From NCBI GenBank assembly GCA_027596075.1, contig JADGJC010000067.1, positions 1 to 64,000 on the forward strand: a stretch of DNA of 64,000 nucleotides, written 5' to 3'. Below the pieces are notes generated by a model that saw nothing but the letters and a program-made list of their open reading frames with translations, was not told the origin of the DNA and did no database searches. Positions 42,442-55,365 of the stretch are shown piece by piece (the stretch's first letter is position 1; every line of letters starts with the position of its first letter). A program made the position numbers and the translations under genes. The DNA is from Rhizophlyctis rosea (taxonomy: Eukaryota > Chytridiomycota > Chytridiomycetes > Rhizophlyctidales > Rhizophlyctidaceae).

Positions 42442-45400
42442 TCACCGCCTCCCACCCACATCCTCGTCATGTCTTCCAAACCGCTCCCCACCAAACTCCC
42501 TTCCCACCCCGGGCCCCACCCCACCCCGCTCTTTCCCCCCATACCCACCCCCCCAACCCCTCCCCAACTGATCCCCACCCTCCGCAGGCACTCTCCTAAC
42601 AATACCCCCATAATCCTTCCCCGGGCGTTGCCCAACCTCATACAAAGGCGGCCGCCCCGACCCACCCACACTCCCCACCAACAGCGGCGACGCCGCGTAA
42701 TGCCTGTACTCCTCCTCCGATCCACCTACATATGTTGACCGGCTTTGACGGTCATCATACGTGGATGTAAAAGACGCAGGCGGGAGCAATGGGTCATCGT
42801 AACGACGAGCTGTTGGAGCGGGACCGTTCCACCGTGGTTCGGAGTCATAATGCCCGTTAGTTTCGCGCGATGTGGTAGTGCCCGGTGTGAAAATATCTTC
42901 CCGGTCTTCGTCGATGAAAATCCGACTTGTGTCCCGCCGGGCAGCTAGTGAGCGTCGTGACATTGCCCTGCGCAAGATGTGAAGTGATTGGTATATGTGC
43001 ACGTGCAAACAACCAAGACAGTCACTTACATCATATGGTGAATAGCAATCACAGTGAATATACAACGACGCAATTTGCTCCTAGGACTTGGCGGTTGGGC
43101 CGACATTTTCGCGCTATGACTTACAAGTTTGAAAAGACGTATAAGGATTCAAGTGGCGTCAAAAAATTATGTTGAAAAGGCGACCAACCTTTCGGGCGAA
43201 ACTCCAAAGTTCTGCAAATAGAGCTTCTGGAATTTAAGATCCGCTCTCCAAACCGAATGCCTGTCCACCAAAGCCCGCAACTCCAAGAACTGCGCAATCA
43301 AGTTCCGACATTGGTCCTTCAGTCTGCATGAATGTGTCAGTCGAATTTCCACAACAAACTTCACCCTATGTTAAACAAAAAACAGACCTAAACATATCCG
43401 GCTCATCCGCCCTCATCTCCACCCCACCAACCGTCCTCTCCAAAGTCTGCCTCACAACATTAACAACCTGCGTAGTACTCTTCCTCGCCCTCCAAAGCTC
43501 CTTCCTCAACCGCTCAACCTCATCTCCAAACCCACTCTCCTGACCCGAAATCCTAGTCTCGCTACTCCTTCTAGACCCCCCAGCCGCAGTACTCTGCTCA
43601 TATTTAAACGCAATCTTCTTCGCCCGTTCCCTCTCACTCTTCGCCTGCGCCTCCGCCGCATTCCTAGCTTCCTCCATCTTAACCAACTGGACCTGCAAAT
43701 CCCGTATCGTATCAACACTAGATTGGATATCCTTCTCCAATTCCTGCATGCGGCGGTTGGCTTCATCACCGTGCAAGAAGTTCGGGTCGCGGCGGTTTAC
43801 CTTGGACTCGAATGCCGCGATTTCGGCCAATAGGTGGCGTTCCCTCTCTTCCGCTTCTGCCACCTGTCGCACAAGGACGTTCCGCTCCTCCAATGCCTCT
43901 TTCAGAGCAAGCTCTTGAGAATGACGCGCTTCCGACGCCTTTGAAGCAATATGCTCTCTAGCCCGTCTCTGCTCAGCCGCAACCGCCGCCCGAAGCTCAT
44001 CCGCCGCCAACGCCCGCTCACGATCCAACCGCTCCACCGCCGTGCGCTCCCTCGCAACCAAGTCCGCCTCCCTCTCCTTCGCCGCCCGTGCCGCCGTCTT
44101 AGCATCAAACAGCGCCGCCTCCAGCCTATTCCGTTCCGCAATCAAACCACGACGCTCCAATTCCGCCTCCTCATTCACCCGTCCCAAAGCTTCATTACGG
44201 AACCTCGCAGCATCCGCCTCAGCCGTACGCAAACTCCTCCGCGTCTCCTCCAACCTATACTCCGCATCATCCGCCCGTTTCGCAATCTCCACCATCTTCT
44301 CCTCCAACTTCCTCTTAACCGTCCCAAAGTCCCGCAACAACTTATCCCTCTCACTCTCCAACTTATGTACCAAGCTCTCCAACGCCTCCCGTTCCCTCCC
44401 GTGTAAATCCTCCTGCTGAGCTAATGTCTCCTGGTACTCGAATAATTGCTCATTGCAGCTCCGTTCAATCTCCCGCGCCCTCCGTGCAAGCTCAGCAGCC
44501 TGTTCCCGGTTCTGCTCCGCCTCAGCACGGCTATGATCAGCGTCTTGAGTGGCGGCACCGAGCAATTGCACAACTTCATCCATCTCCGCTCTGAGCTGTG
44601 CAATATCGCGGCCGGCTTCGTCTTGCCCACGAACAGCATCCGCCTGCGTCTTTACCAGCAGAGCCCGCAATTGATCGTTGGCTGCTAGTTCATGCGACCA
44701 AGCTCTCTGAAGCTCTTCCAAGTTTCTCTGAAGTACGACATGGTCCCCTCTTTGAGCACGCACCAGCGAATCATTAGTCATCGCCTGAATAGCTTCCTTC
44801 AAAACCACAATCTCCCGCTCATGTTCCACAAGCAGATCCTGCGCATTCTCAAACTGCACACGATAATCCCCAACTTGAGCAGCCCGGTCTTGCAAGTCAA
44901 AGTATTCGGCTTGCGACAAATAGTACCCATCCTGCCCTTGGTTATCCTGCGTGTTCAAAAATCGATCGGGACGACTTTCCCGTCTTCCTTCCCTCCGCCT
45001 CCTCCGTTGCCCTCCACCCTCATCATCCGCCTCGTAGCTTGCCGTCGTGTACTTCGCCGTACTACGTCTCCTATCCTTATCTTTATTCCTCGCCGCATCC
45101 GCCTTCAGCGCAGACAGTTCCTCTTCCGCCTGCTGAAGTCTCTGCCGGTTCGAAGACAACTCGTTACGGTACCCGTCCAAATCCTTCACAACAGAATCAT
45201 ACAACTGCGCATAATGACGTGACTTCTCCTCCACCGCTCGCAGTTTCGCCTCATGCCCACCCTCGCCATTGACCTCCGACCCTCCTGCATGCGATCTCTG
45301 ATACAACTGAGCCTCATGACGCAGCTGAGCTATCTCATCGTCTGCCGCCCGCAAACTCTGTTCAAGCCGTATCCGTTCCGTATCCGCCTCCGTTAGTGCC

Positions 45401-48400
45401 CCGTTCAGCGAATGGATGTTACCTTCCAGTGCTCCGACCCGCATGTTCAGCTCGTCAATAACACGTGCATCTTCCCTTACTCTCACCACCAGCGACTCCC
45501 TTTCGCTTTCAAGAGCTGACAATCTCCTCCTCGCATCATCAGATTGATCAACAGATTGCGACATGCTGCCCGACCGTACCGCTTCAAGTGCTCGCTCCTT
45601 CTCCTCCAGCTTCAAGCGCGCATCCGCAACCTCTATCGCCAACTGAGAAGATCTTTCCTGCTCTTCCCTAATTCGCAGCTGTAGAGTCTCGACTTGTACG
45701 GCTGTATCCCGCGTAGCATCTCGGGCACGTTTCAAGCTAGCAGTAAGATCTTCAACCTCAGCCCTAGCTCCCGCACACTCAATGCTCTCCCTCTCCAGTG
45801 CAGCTTTTACCCTCTCAAGCTCTTGATCAACTTGACGCACCCGATCCGTGTCTCCCCGTTCCCGTTCTTCCACCTGTCCCCGTAGCTTCTGGATCTCAGC
45901 CTCCCGTGCCGAACTTAACTCAACAGCTTCATCCAGTCTATCCCGAAGAGAAATTTCCACACCCTCCAAATCCTTCACACGAATCTCCAATGCTGCTCTT
46001 GTAGTGATGACGGCATCAAGTTCGGTGGCCAGAGCGTTGGCGTCACCTCGAACCTTTTCCAACATCAACTCCGACTCTTCCAACCGTCTTACAAGCCCAT
46101 CTCGCTCGATCTGTATATCTTCGACTGATCTCCTTGAGTGCTCTAGCTCTGATCCCATGTGATTCATATCCTCCGCCAATTTTGCCAATTCCTCCTCTTT
46201 TTGAACCAGTGCCCGCTCCGCCCCTTCGGCTCTGGTACGAAGAATATCCCTTTCCGCCGCCACCTCCTTCAAAGTCGTTACCAAATCCTCCACTTGCCCC
46301 GCCGTATCCTCTTCCATATCCCGCATCGTCTCCGCAAACGCCTCCTTCTCCTCCGCAGCAGCCGCACGTTGTGCTTCAAGCGCAGCATTAAGTTCCCCCA
46401 ACTTACTCTCCAAAGCCGTCCTCTCATCCTGGATAACACTAATCTCATGAACCTTCCCCTCCAATTCCCGCTTTACCCGTTCCAACTCGTCGTGAGTACT
46501 TCGCAACCGATCCTCTGCCGACTGCTTCTCCCTCTCAACACTAGAAATCAGATCAGCGGATGACGCATGTTTCTCCTGTATTTGGGATTCGTAATCGTCT
46601 CGGGCAGATTGGAGGGCACTTTCTAAACTGGAGATTTGTGTGCGCAAGGCGTCTGAGGCTTTTAGAGCTGCTTCTTTTTCTGCAGTCAAGTGGCTGATGG
46701 TCGTCTGAGCATCTTGTTGTTGCTGTTCCAGATCATGTATGGTGGCCTGCAGTGCAATCCTTCCCTCCTCCAACGCACTGAGCTGAGAGAGCACTTCCTC
46801 CACCCGTCCCTGACACTGTTGCAATTCATGTCGCGTATCGTTATTCTCCGACAAAGCACGGTCGAGATTGGTAACAGCAGTATCACGCTCATGCGAAATA
46901 CTTTCTACATTCTCCCGTAACTCTTCGTTTTCCCTCCACAAAGAACTTCGCTCAGCATCCAGCTCTTGCAGACGTGCGTCCCGCTCAGCAAGAGAATCAT
47001 TGCTCGCATGGATGTCCCTCTGCGAATCTTCAATCTCCTGGTGCAGAGTCTGTATCTCCGTCTCGTATGTACGAACCGATGCCCGCAACTCCGCCTCCGC
47101 TGCTAATGCCGCATCTCTTTCCGACCTCGTGGCATTCAGAATCTCTTCCACATGCGAGGACTCCGTCACGAGACGAGTTTCCAGTTCCGCAACCCTGACC
47201 GACAGTACATCCCGCTCCCGCTCAAGCTCCACCTTCTCAGCCCCAACCTGCGCCAACCTTGCCGCCACCTCACTCGTAGCCGCGTGTAGTTCATCCAGCT
47301 CTGTGGCATGCAAGTTGTTTGTTTCCTCTAAATCTTCCACAAGCCTATCGTACTCTTGCTGAAGTACATCTTTCTCACTCGCCACCAGTTGGTATCTATC
47401 AAGAATCTCCCTCTTCCCAGCGTCAAGTTCATCCTGCATTCCCGCCAATTTACTCGAGAGATCACTAGCGTGGTGTTCCAAATCCTCGTTAGCCAACCGA
47501 AGCTTCTCATTAGCATCCTTGAGAGAAACCTCCTCCTCCTGCGCCTTTGCCAGCTGATCCTCTAAACCCACCAACCGATCCGAAACCTGTTTCTTCTCCT
47601 CCTCCGCCACACGAAGACTCTCCTTCATTTGACCGAGAGCTTCCTCCACCTGCCGCAGCTGCTCCCGCGATTCCTCCACTTCTTCCCGACTTCCCGTCAA
47701 ACTATCCTCAAGCCGCGCGTTCAATTCCGCAATGTGACTCCGCAAGACACGATCGGCTTCGGCCATAGCGTTCTCAATGAGTTCCTTCTCTTCCGACACC
47801 GCTTCAATTGCTGATTCTGCATCAGCAAGTGCGGCCCGAACCTCCTGTACTTCCCCAGCTACTGCGTCCTTCTCGGCCGCAACCTGTTGCAATTTCGCCA
47901 CGAGAGCGTCTTTCTGAGCCCGGAGCGTTTCAACTTCGTTTTGCAGCGTGCTGGTCCCTTCCGTTGCGAGGCGGAGTTGCTCTCTTAGCTCATCTATCTG
48001 ATGCTCCAATGCTGTTGCATGGTCCTGGACCTGAAGGAGCTGACGTTGCGCGTCGTCATGGCCAGTGGAAAGCGTTGTTAGGTGTTGGGTATGTTCTTCT
48101 TGCAGTTGAGTAATGCGCTCATCTTTTTCCCGGATCCGCTCCTCCAAAGCCTCCCGTTCTGTTTGTGCTGACTGCAGCCGAGTATTCGACTCACTCAACG
48201 CAGCCTGGAAACTCACCCTTTCTTCTTCGAAACTGCTCGCTTGATCGGCCAGCTCTTGCCCCAGTTCCGCCAATCTCGATTCCCTATTGGCGATTTCCTC
48301 ATTCGCCCGTACCCTCAAGCTCTCAAAACGTGCTTCCAACTCCTCCATCTGAGCCCGCGTATCGTCCAACTCCTGTTGTAAACTCCCAATTGCCCGCTCC

Positions 48401-50475
48401 TTGTCATCAACCTGCTGCCGAAGCTCTCCCACCATCGTCTCATGATCAGCCAATTTATCCGCCGATTGCGACGTCATAAGTTCTATTTCCCGGGAACTCT
48501 CATCCAGCTTTTGTTGCGATTGAGCAAGCTGCTCCTGTAGCGTATCCCTCTGCCCCACCAAAGCTTCCTTCTCAGACGATAGATCAGTCAACTGCTTCTT
48601 CAAATCCCCATTTTGCTCCGTCAGATCCCGCATGCTATCTACCAACGTTGCCATATCCTCCCGTAACCGGTCATGCGACTGCTGCAATGTACCCCTCACG
48701 TCGGCAAGCTCCGATGCCAACCTTTCCTTTTCCGACGTGGAACTCTCCAAATCCGACCGTATGGTAGCAAGCGTGGCTTCGTACTTCTCCGTGGTCTCCG
48801 ATAGGACGCGCTCTGACTGAAATCTAATCTGCTCCAGCTCTTGAGCATGTCGGTCCTGGAGTGCCGTAAGCTCTTTCTTCATGACTTCTAACTGGCTTTG
48901 TAATTGCGCCCGCTCGCGAACCACTGCCTGACCTCGTGCATTTAGCTCATCAACGTGGCGACGAGCCTTTTCGCGCAGCTCTGTGTACTGCCGTTTGAGC
49001 AGCTCGTTTTCTTCGACTAATTTCGCATGGCCATCACGTAATGTTTGGAGGTCTGAGGAGGAGGACGCAGATTGTGCCTCAAGTTGTGCCACACTCTGTG
49101 TAAATTGATCATTGGTGGCTTGTAACTCAGTATTCTCTTGCTGAAGTTGATCCGCCCGACGAGCTTGTTCATCAACCTGACGAGTTTGCAAGTCGAGTTG
49201 CTGTTGCAGCTGAGTGATTTGCTGTTGGAGCTCTTCATGGTTTACTGCCGGTTCGACGGACTGGGATGCAGTAGAGGACGATTGCAATTGTTCGATACGG
49301 GTTACCAATTCGGCATTCTGAATCTTCAGTGAGTCCAACTCCGTTGACAACTTATCCACCTCGGCTCGTGCGTCCGCGTCGATGGGAACGTCCACATCCC
49401 ACCCTTCAGCCACTGCAGCTGGTCCCTTGGTACTTGTTGCCTCCACAAGCTGACGGTGAAGTTCAGCATTGGCTGCTTGCAAATCTAGCGTTTTCGCGGT
49501 TTCTTCCGCCAACTGCTTGCAAACGGACTCATAGTCTATTTTCAGATCCGACGGCTGCTCTTCTACAACTTGTCTGGATCCCACATCATTGATCTTTTCT
49601 GTCAGTTCGGTAATCTGTTGGTCCCTTTGTTGAAGTGCAGCTTCCAGTTCTGTCCAATTTATATGAGTTTGTGTTGAATCAAATGAAATAGAGTAGGTGT
49701 TCTCTTACGTTGACACTGATTGACAGCATAGGTGGCTCTATCCTCTGCATCCTTCAACAAACCGCGCAGCTGATCAAGCTCATGGCTTGACGGCATAGCA
49801 TTGGCAGCTTCACCGTTGTGCTGCGGGTCCGCCATAATAGATTCCAATGTTGCGATTCGGCTTAATAGAGCTTCATTCTCTGCCGTCAGTTTGCTAATCG
49901 TCGCGGTTGCATCTGAACGATTTGGACTGGTTTTGGGTGACTATGAAGGATGATCAGGTTCCGGCAACTTTGTAAGAACTTGAACAAACAACATACGGAT
50001 GGCCGTCCAGGATCAGTTTGTATTCGCAATGACTTTCTTCTACTTCGCGGGCTGTGCAATTCACCATTAGCATTGTTGTTCAGTAGGTGAAAAATAAGCG
50101 GGTGCTGCCGAACCTTTCCGCTGGAGGGATTGGGGTGGAGTTTCCCGTCGACGCTGAGGTGTCAACTGGGGCGAGATCTGCAGGCACGCCTGAACTTCTC
50201 AAGCTATCGACACTGCCAGCGCCAAAGTATGCCGGAGAGGCTGCTTCATCTTCTGCCCCGTGCCGGCTGACATAGCTGAAACTGCTTCTCTCCGAGCCGG
50301 TCGGCGAAAACAACAAGCCGTCGAACGCGCTTCGCGTTGGTGAACCAGCAATTGACGCTCGTGCAGATTGCACAGCAGACTGAGTTGGTGTCCCCCCACC
50401 GCGTTGCTTTCTTAGCTTCTCGAGGTTGCGCTTTGTGCGCTCAAGCTTTTGTTGTTTCGTTAGGATTGAGTCCAT
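42442..50475 (-). CDS. Giant coiled-coil protein with C-terminal PACT domain (pericentrin-like)
   Basis: PACT-domain proteins (pericentrin, AKAP450, fungal Pcp1) anchor gamma-tubulin complexes at the centrosome or spindle pole body. Exon 1 from the ATG at 50475 gives MDSILTKQQKLERTKRNLEK, a Lys-rich helix, then a Ser-rich region. After two introns one exon (43366 to about 49650) encodes more than 2,000 residues of nearly unbroken heptad coiled coil rich in Glu, Gln, Leu, Arg. Near its 3' end come GDEVERLRKELWRARKST and VVNVVRQTLERTV. The following exons hold the PACT module: RNLIAQFLELRALVDRHSVW, RADLKFQKLYLQNFG, and after introns SKLRRCIFTVIAIHHM. The last exon is a disordered Gly/Arg/Pro tail ending at 42442. 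Total length is about 2,400 residues. In a flagellated fungus it would sit at the basal body or spindle pole. Antisense frames across it are composition artefacts. Confidence 0.88.
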
Positions 50476-51075
50476 GGCATTTCGTACTGAGGGCGCGAGG
50501 CGTGGTGTGCGCTTCGCGTGATGCTGAAGGTGGAGTGAGTGACTTTTCGAAGTTTTGGTCTTGGATGCCAAGCTCGAGTCTACGTGTCGTGCCGTATACG
50601 ACACTACAGCAAGACCGGGAGCCTTTTGCGTGAGAAAGATTAAGGAAGGGTAAGTGGGGTAAAACGCCAGGTGCTCTCACGGCCCAACAGTGCCGACGAG
50701 GGAGAGAGGGAGGGTGTTGCATTGCTATTATCGCTATTTTGAGCTGACCGTGTGGGTCCAGCAGCCCAGCTGGGGCCCGAAATTCAAATTGCCAGCACAC
50801 ACCTAGGCTCCGATGACACAGAATGATTCGCGTCCCATGATCCAAATTCTGATTGATTGCATGGGAGAAGGCGCAGCAGGTGGGTTTCAAAAAGGCCCAG
50901 GTCCCGCATCACATCATTCCCACCTAACTCGCCTCAACTCACACTACTTCACTTGCAAAAAGCAATCACCAACTCTGCTGAAGAACTTCCTCGTCTGCCG
51001 TCATACACTCTACTACCTCATTCCAAAAGCTCATCCCTAAAGGCAGTACGTGCCTGTGCCTCACGCAGCATCGAT
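50476..51075. promoter_or_regulatory. Divergent spacer between the PACT gene and WTAP
   Basis: 600 bp between divergent start codons. The open frame on the minus strand continues upstream of 50475 without an ATG, so a longer N terminus of the PACT protein is possible. No specific promoter element was recognised. Confidence 0.45.
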
Positions 51076-52283
51076 ATGGCACATTCACCAGCAAGTCCAA
51101 CATCCGCACTAAAGCGACCGACAGACGGAGATGATAACGGGAACGAAGCTTTTCAGTCACCAGCACCTAAGCGGGTAGGAGTTTCAGTGCCATTTGGCGA
51201 TGCGGATGTCATACACTGATGCGTCGCAGATGAGACCTGCCCCTACCAACGGCACACAGATTCCTACCACTCCGTCACCGTCATCTGTCTCAACCGTCCA
51301 GCCTTCCCCACCAACTCTACCTTCTGCTGTCCAATCACCAGCCCCGCCTCAACCTCAACCACTCACTATCGAAGAGTTACAACTGCAAAATGAAGACCTC
51401 AAACAGAAATTGGCAAAATCGCAGGCGGATTTGCAGAAAAGGACTCAAAGTAATACCAATCTCCTTAGCCGACTGAGCAAACGAGAGGCAGATATTGCTG
51501 AGCTGAATGTATGATTGAATAGCTGTTTGACTCTACTTTATTTCATGTGTGATGCTAAAACTATTCCTGTTTGGAAACAATTTCAGAACCAATTGCAGCG
51601 TGCGCCCAGCCAATCCGAAGAAGTACAGATTCCCAAACTCCTCGATCCAATGTTCGGGACACTGTTTCGCGCAATGAAGAAAGAATTATTGGAGAAAAAT
51701 AAAAAGATCGAAGACTTGCAACAGGAGGTCTTGGGAACCAACTTTACGCCGTATAGGTTCGTTGCGCTTCGCTATCTGAGCGCATCTTGGAATCAGAGAA
51801 TGATGTGTTGACACCTCCGCGATCTGTTCAGCATCCCCGGCAAAAAACTTCTGGCGAAACTACGCGCACTTCAACAAGAGAACGAAGAGCTTGGCAAGCA
51901 ACTATCTCAGGGGAAGGTGGAACAACTGCAGGTCGAACTGTCGCTTGAGCGACAATCGGCTGATGAATTGAAAGCTACTTTGGAAGGTTCGTCGCGTGGA
52001 ATCTAAACTCCGCGGGTGAACGCAATAGCTAAAGCTCCCCATAGAATCAAACCAGCTCGTAGTTGAATTGGACAGCGAAGCCGAAATCATGCAAGTCAAA
52101 ATCCTCAATTTGCAAGCACGTTTGGAAGAGTACGAGAAGCGCGATACGGACGGACAGACCTCTTGCCCCCGGTCGGAGACGGGTATGGACATGGAGGAGG
52201 CGTCTCACGGTGGTATTGATCCAAGACACGGGGAAGACGCATCGCCTGTCATTGAGACAGAAGGGGCAGAGGAGGACGGCTGA
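51076..52283 (+). CDS. WTAP: WTAP/Mum2/Fl(2)d, regulatory subunit of the m6A mRNA methyltransferase complex
   Basis: WTAP tethers the METTL3/IME4-type methyltransferase in the nucleus. Five exons fit: 51076-51174, 51230-51508, 51587-51756, 51832-51986, 52045-52283. The N terminus has a basic ALKRPTD ... APKR segment, as the PLPKKVR signal of human WTAP. The diagnostic coiled-coil core is MFGTLFRAMKKELLEKNKK, then FTPY-SIPGKKLLAKLRALQQ, ENEELGKQLSQGKVEQLQVE, SADELKATLEESNQLVVELD and SEAEIMQVKILNLQARLEEY. Each part lines up with human GKKLMAKCRMLIQENQELGRQ and following. The intron after the first exon (GTAGGA, 55 nt) was chosen because the shorter alternative at 51208 would be only 22 nt. The acidic tail is short, about 50 residues. 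Confidence 0.93.
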
Positions 52284-52634
52284 GACAATTTTTGGGGCGT
52301 ACGCGAGGACTAAGTGCACATTTTCTTGGATGTATTGGACTTGCAAAGTCTATGCAAAGAGCTATGTAACGTAGCGTAACATCATTGCTGTTTTGAACAT
52401 TTGGCGAGAGGCATTGATAGTGAGAGTACGGCCTTTTTGCTCTTACTATCTGCAAAGGCGCAGATTCTTACGCTTTGAAGTAGATGAAGCGATGGACTGC
52501 AAAATCGTATTTACATTTGATATCTACAGGACCGCAACAGCATATACTATGATATGCTACAGGACGTGCGTAAGCAAAAACAAACATTTCGATCAAGAAT
52601 AGGAAGATGGATAGTATTGCAAACAGATGGAAGC
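52284..52634. other. Convergent 3' spacer
   Basis: 351 bp between two converging stop codons. Nothing but short chance frames was seen. Confidence 0.5.
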
Positions 52635-54694
52635 TCATGGTAGGACCTGGACAAAACCCTGTCCAATGTATTCTTGAGGGATATCATCGGGTAGTCTGAT
52701 ATCCTTGTCCTCTTTCAACCCTAAGAATGTTGTCCACATGAGGATGACATTAACATGAATGTAAAACATCTTCCCACGGCATAAACTCACCCCGCCAATA
52801 CGGATTGATGGACACCGCATGACCATCAATCACCATGATGCGAGAGCAGACGCGATGCACGTCATTGTTGCTGGCGACCTTCACGACACAGCAATAGGGA
52901 GCGCGACGCCGCCCTCCACGAGTTGGTCGATCATAGTAGGCAGACTTGCCTATATCGCCATCGGCCCGCTCCTGAACCGCGCCTCGAATCTCCTGATGAC
53001 GGGGCTGGAATGGGGGTCTTCTTTGCTTCCTTTCCGGCCCATCGGATTCTCCTCACTCAACAATGACCGCCATATCCTTCACCTGCCATTCTGGGTACCC
53101 AGCAACATGCACAAGCATCTTCGGGAAGGTCAAACAATCGCACCTCCCCTTCCGTTGGAAATTCCAACAAATCCACGACGGAGGCGTCACATCGTATGCT
53201 CTGTCTGCCATCACGGAAAGACCATCACTCACAACTTCAAGACCGACCTCCCTTCGGACGTAATCCTCCACTCCAGGCTGGAAACAGACATTGATCCGAT
53301 TGCGGATGATGGCGTCACCCAACTTCAATCCATGTGTATCCAATTTCAAGTTCGATAGCCAGGGAACGACACCCGTTCGTCGTCGCTGACTTTGCTGACC
53401 CGCTTCAAAATTCGTATCCCGTCGACATTCCGCCATCATCCGCCCTTCTTCTGCTCCCCACCATTCAAGAAACCATCGTTGAACCCAGAAACTTCGCTTT
53501 TTCTCCCTTCTCCTATTTTCGACTTCTTCCATTTCCAATTCCCAAACAGGGTCCGGCCCGCGTTTCCTGCCCATTTCCCTAACGTGAAACCAAAACTCAA
53601 CAAACCCCTCCAATTCCGTCAACCTAGACCATTCCGGCATCGACTTCACCCGTTCCCAATCGCGCTGGATATTCCGCAAGCAGATGATGAAGCAGGTTTC
53701 GTAGTGAGAAGAGGGAAGCAGTTCCAATAGGATGCGCATCAATCGGCAGCTTTGTTCTCCCGTGCTGCAAGTGGCTGCTTCTTGCAATAGGATTTGCGCC
53801 CATTGTAGCAACTCGGAAATTTGGAACGTGTTGGCCGCTCTGAGTTGGGGAAGTTGTGAGGATGCATATATACAGTCAGATCAAGGGAGATGCTGCAGGT
53901 CACCTGGTGAAACACATCAACTCGGAAGCCTGGACTTCTGCAACACCCACACACATGAACCCTGTAAGCTTCTTGAGGAAGGCGTAATCCATGTCCAGAT
54001 AGATTGTCGTACTGTTTTGCTCTTGCATAGGCCGAGCAACAAGAGTTGTAAGATAGCTTCCATCCATGTGGAAAGCGTTGATGGTCTCGTCTCTGAGGTG
54101 GATGATGATGTGCTCATGGTTGGCGTTGAGCCCGTGGGTTGAACAGGAAGCAGGAAATTGGGTGCTGCCCGCTTGAACGTGGAGGGACGTCGATATAAGG
54201 GGTAGCGTTGGAATACGGATCATATTGTATGGATGAGTTCGATAATCGTACAAGACAAATCCAACCACGACGTTCCTTGGAAGATCCTTCGCAAAGAAGT
54301 GGGCAGAGTCCAGCAGTGCTCCAAGTTGCAAGGTTCGTCGGGAATCAAACGAAAGCGGCGCCGGCATGTTGTGGAACGATATCGATGCTCCATCTTTCGT
54401 CTTGAAAAACACAGAGATGCAGACCGGCGCATGTGCTTTGGTGAGGTCGTCAGGAATCAGACTCAAGATCATCGGAAGCGCGTAGGGGTCGGCAGACAAA
54501 CAGTCCACATTGGTCGCGGCGTTGGACGTGATGGCAAGGGCGATGCGCCAATCGGTGGAAGCAAAATAGAAAGGCGGGCTTAAACGTATCTCAGGTCGAG
54601 ACCAGTTGATGTTATCCACTGGCCATTGGACGATTAGCGGGTTGTTGGTCATATTAAGGGAAATAGGTGTCTCTGCAGGATAATTGCAAGTCAT
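52635..54694 (-). CDS. Unknown multi-exon protein, N-terminal region possibly MATH-like
   Basis: No firm family. From an ATG at 54694 (MTCNYPAETPISLNMTNNPL) the first exon gives an ordered beta-rich sequence with VQWPVDNINWSRPEIRLSP, FYFASTDWRIALAITSNAA and ISVFFKTKDGASISFHN, whose pattern of Trp and strands recalls MATH/TRAF domains. It ends SELMCFTR at a GTGACC donor. The next exon continues in frame with AANTFQISELLQWAQILLQE and a helical, then basic region (EVENRRREKKRSFWVQRWF). A GTCATT ... ATTCCAG intron (just after 53068) skips an in-frame TGA at 53053 and joins PRHQEIRGAVQERADGD. The last exon ends IPQEYIGQGFVQVLP at 52635. BTB-MATH or an unrelated fungal-specific protein are both possible. 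Confidence 0.55.
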
Positions 54695-55365
54695 TTCGCT
54701 GACTACTCCGTCAAGGGGTTCTGCTAAAGACAAGGAAGTCTTACCCACTTGAAGCGAAAATGAACCAATCAACTCAATCTAGAGCTTTAAAGTGGGTGCT
54801 CAAAAATCAACTTGACAAACGATCGAAAAGCTGCTTGCAAGATCTTGTGGAATAGGTATTTGAACCCACAAAGTCGCTGTCTAATAAAGTCTTCCAAAAA
54901 GGGCAGCTGGAGTCAGGCTAGGTACATGGGTGAGCGCGAGCCCCTTTTGCAAATTGTGTGTCATGTGTCAGCAAGTCGCAGCAAGTCTGCGGATCGTACT
55001 TTGAGTGAGTCACCCACACTTTGTACGCGGCGCGGAGTCATTAATTGCTTTATGCGCCAAGGATACTCGAACGACACATGCTCTGATACAAACCACAAAT
55101 GCCTACCATCTACATTTACAAGATTATGGCCGACTATAATCATGTGCATTGTAGGCCATTATACACAAAGCTAGCACGCAGTAAATATTTACAAGACCAA
55201 ATGTCGGAGACAGGACTCAGAGGCAAGGAGGTAGAAGTTCTGCCTTTCGACGGTATTCTTGTGGAGTTGTTTCGGCGGCTGATCAAGATGGTGATCCTGG
55301 AGCGGATGTGCCCATCAGGAGGTTGTGAGTGATGAAGTTCGCACACGAAGTCTTGTAGAAGGGAC

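Noticed and set aside
43950..49590. Many long plus-strand open frames opposite the coiled-coil exon
   Set aside because: Rich in Ser, Pro, Leu and Arg as expected from the antisense of Glu/Gln/Leu-rich heptads; no independent support.
53053..53055. In-frame TGA in the unknown gene at 52.6-54.7 kb, considered as readthrough or TGA reassignment
   Set aside because: A GTCATT to ATTCCAG intron removes it in phase, and TGA is used as the normal stop in Ctf8 and other genes, so the standard code holds.
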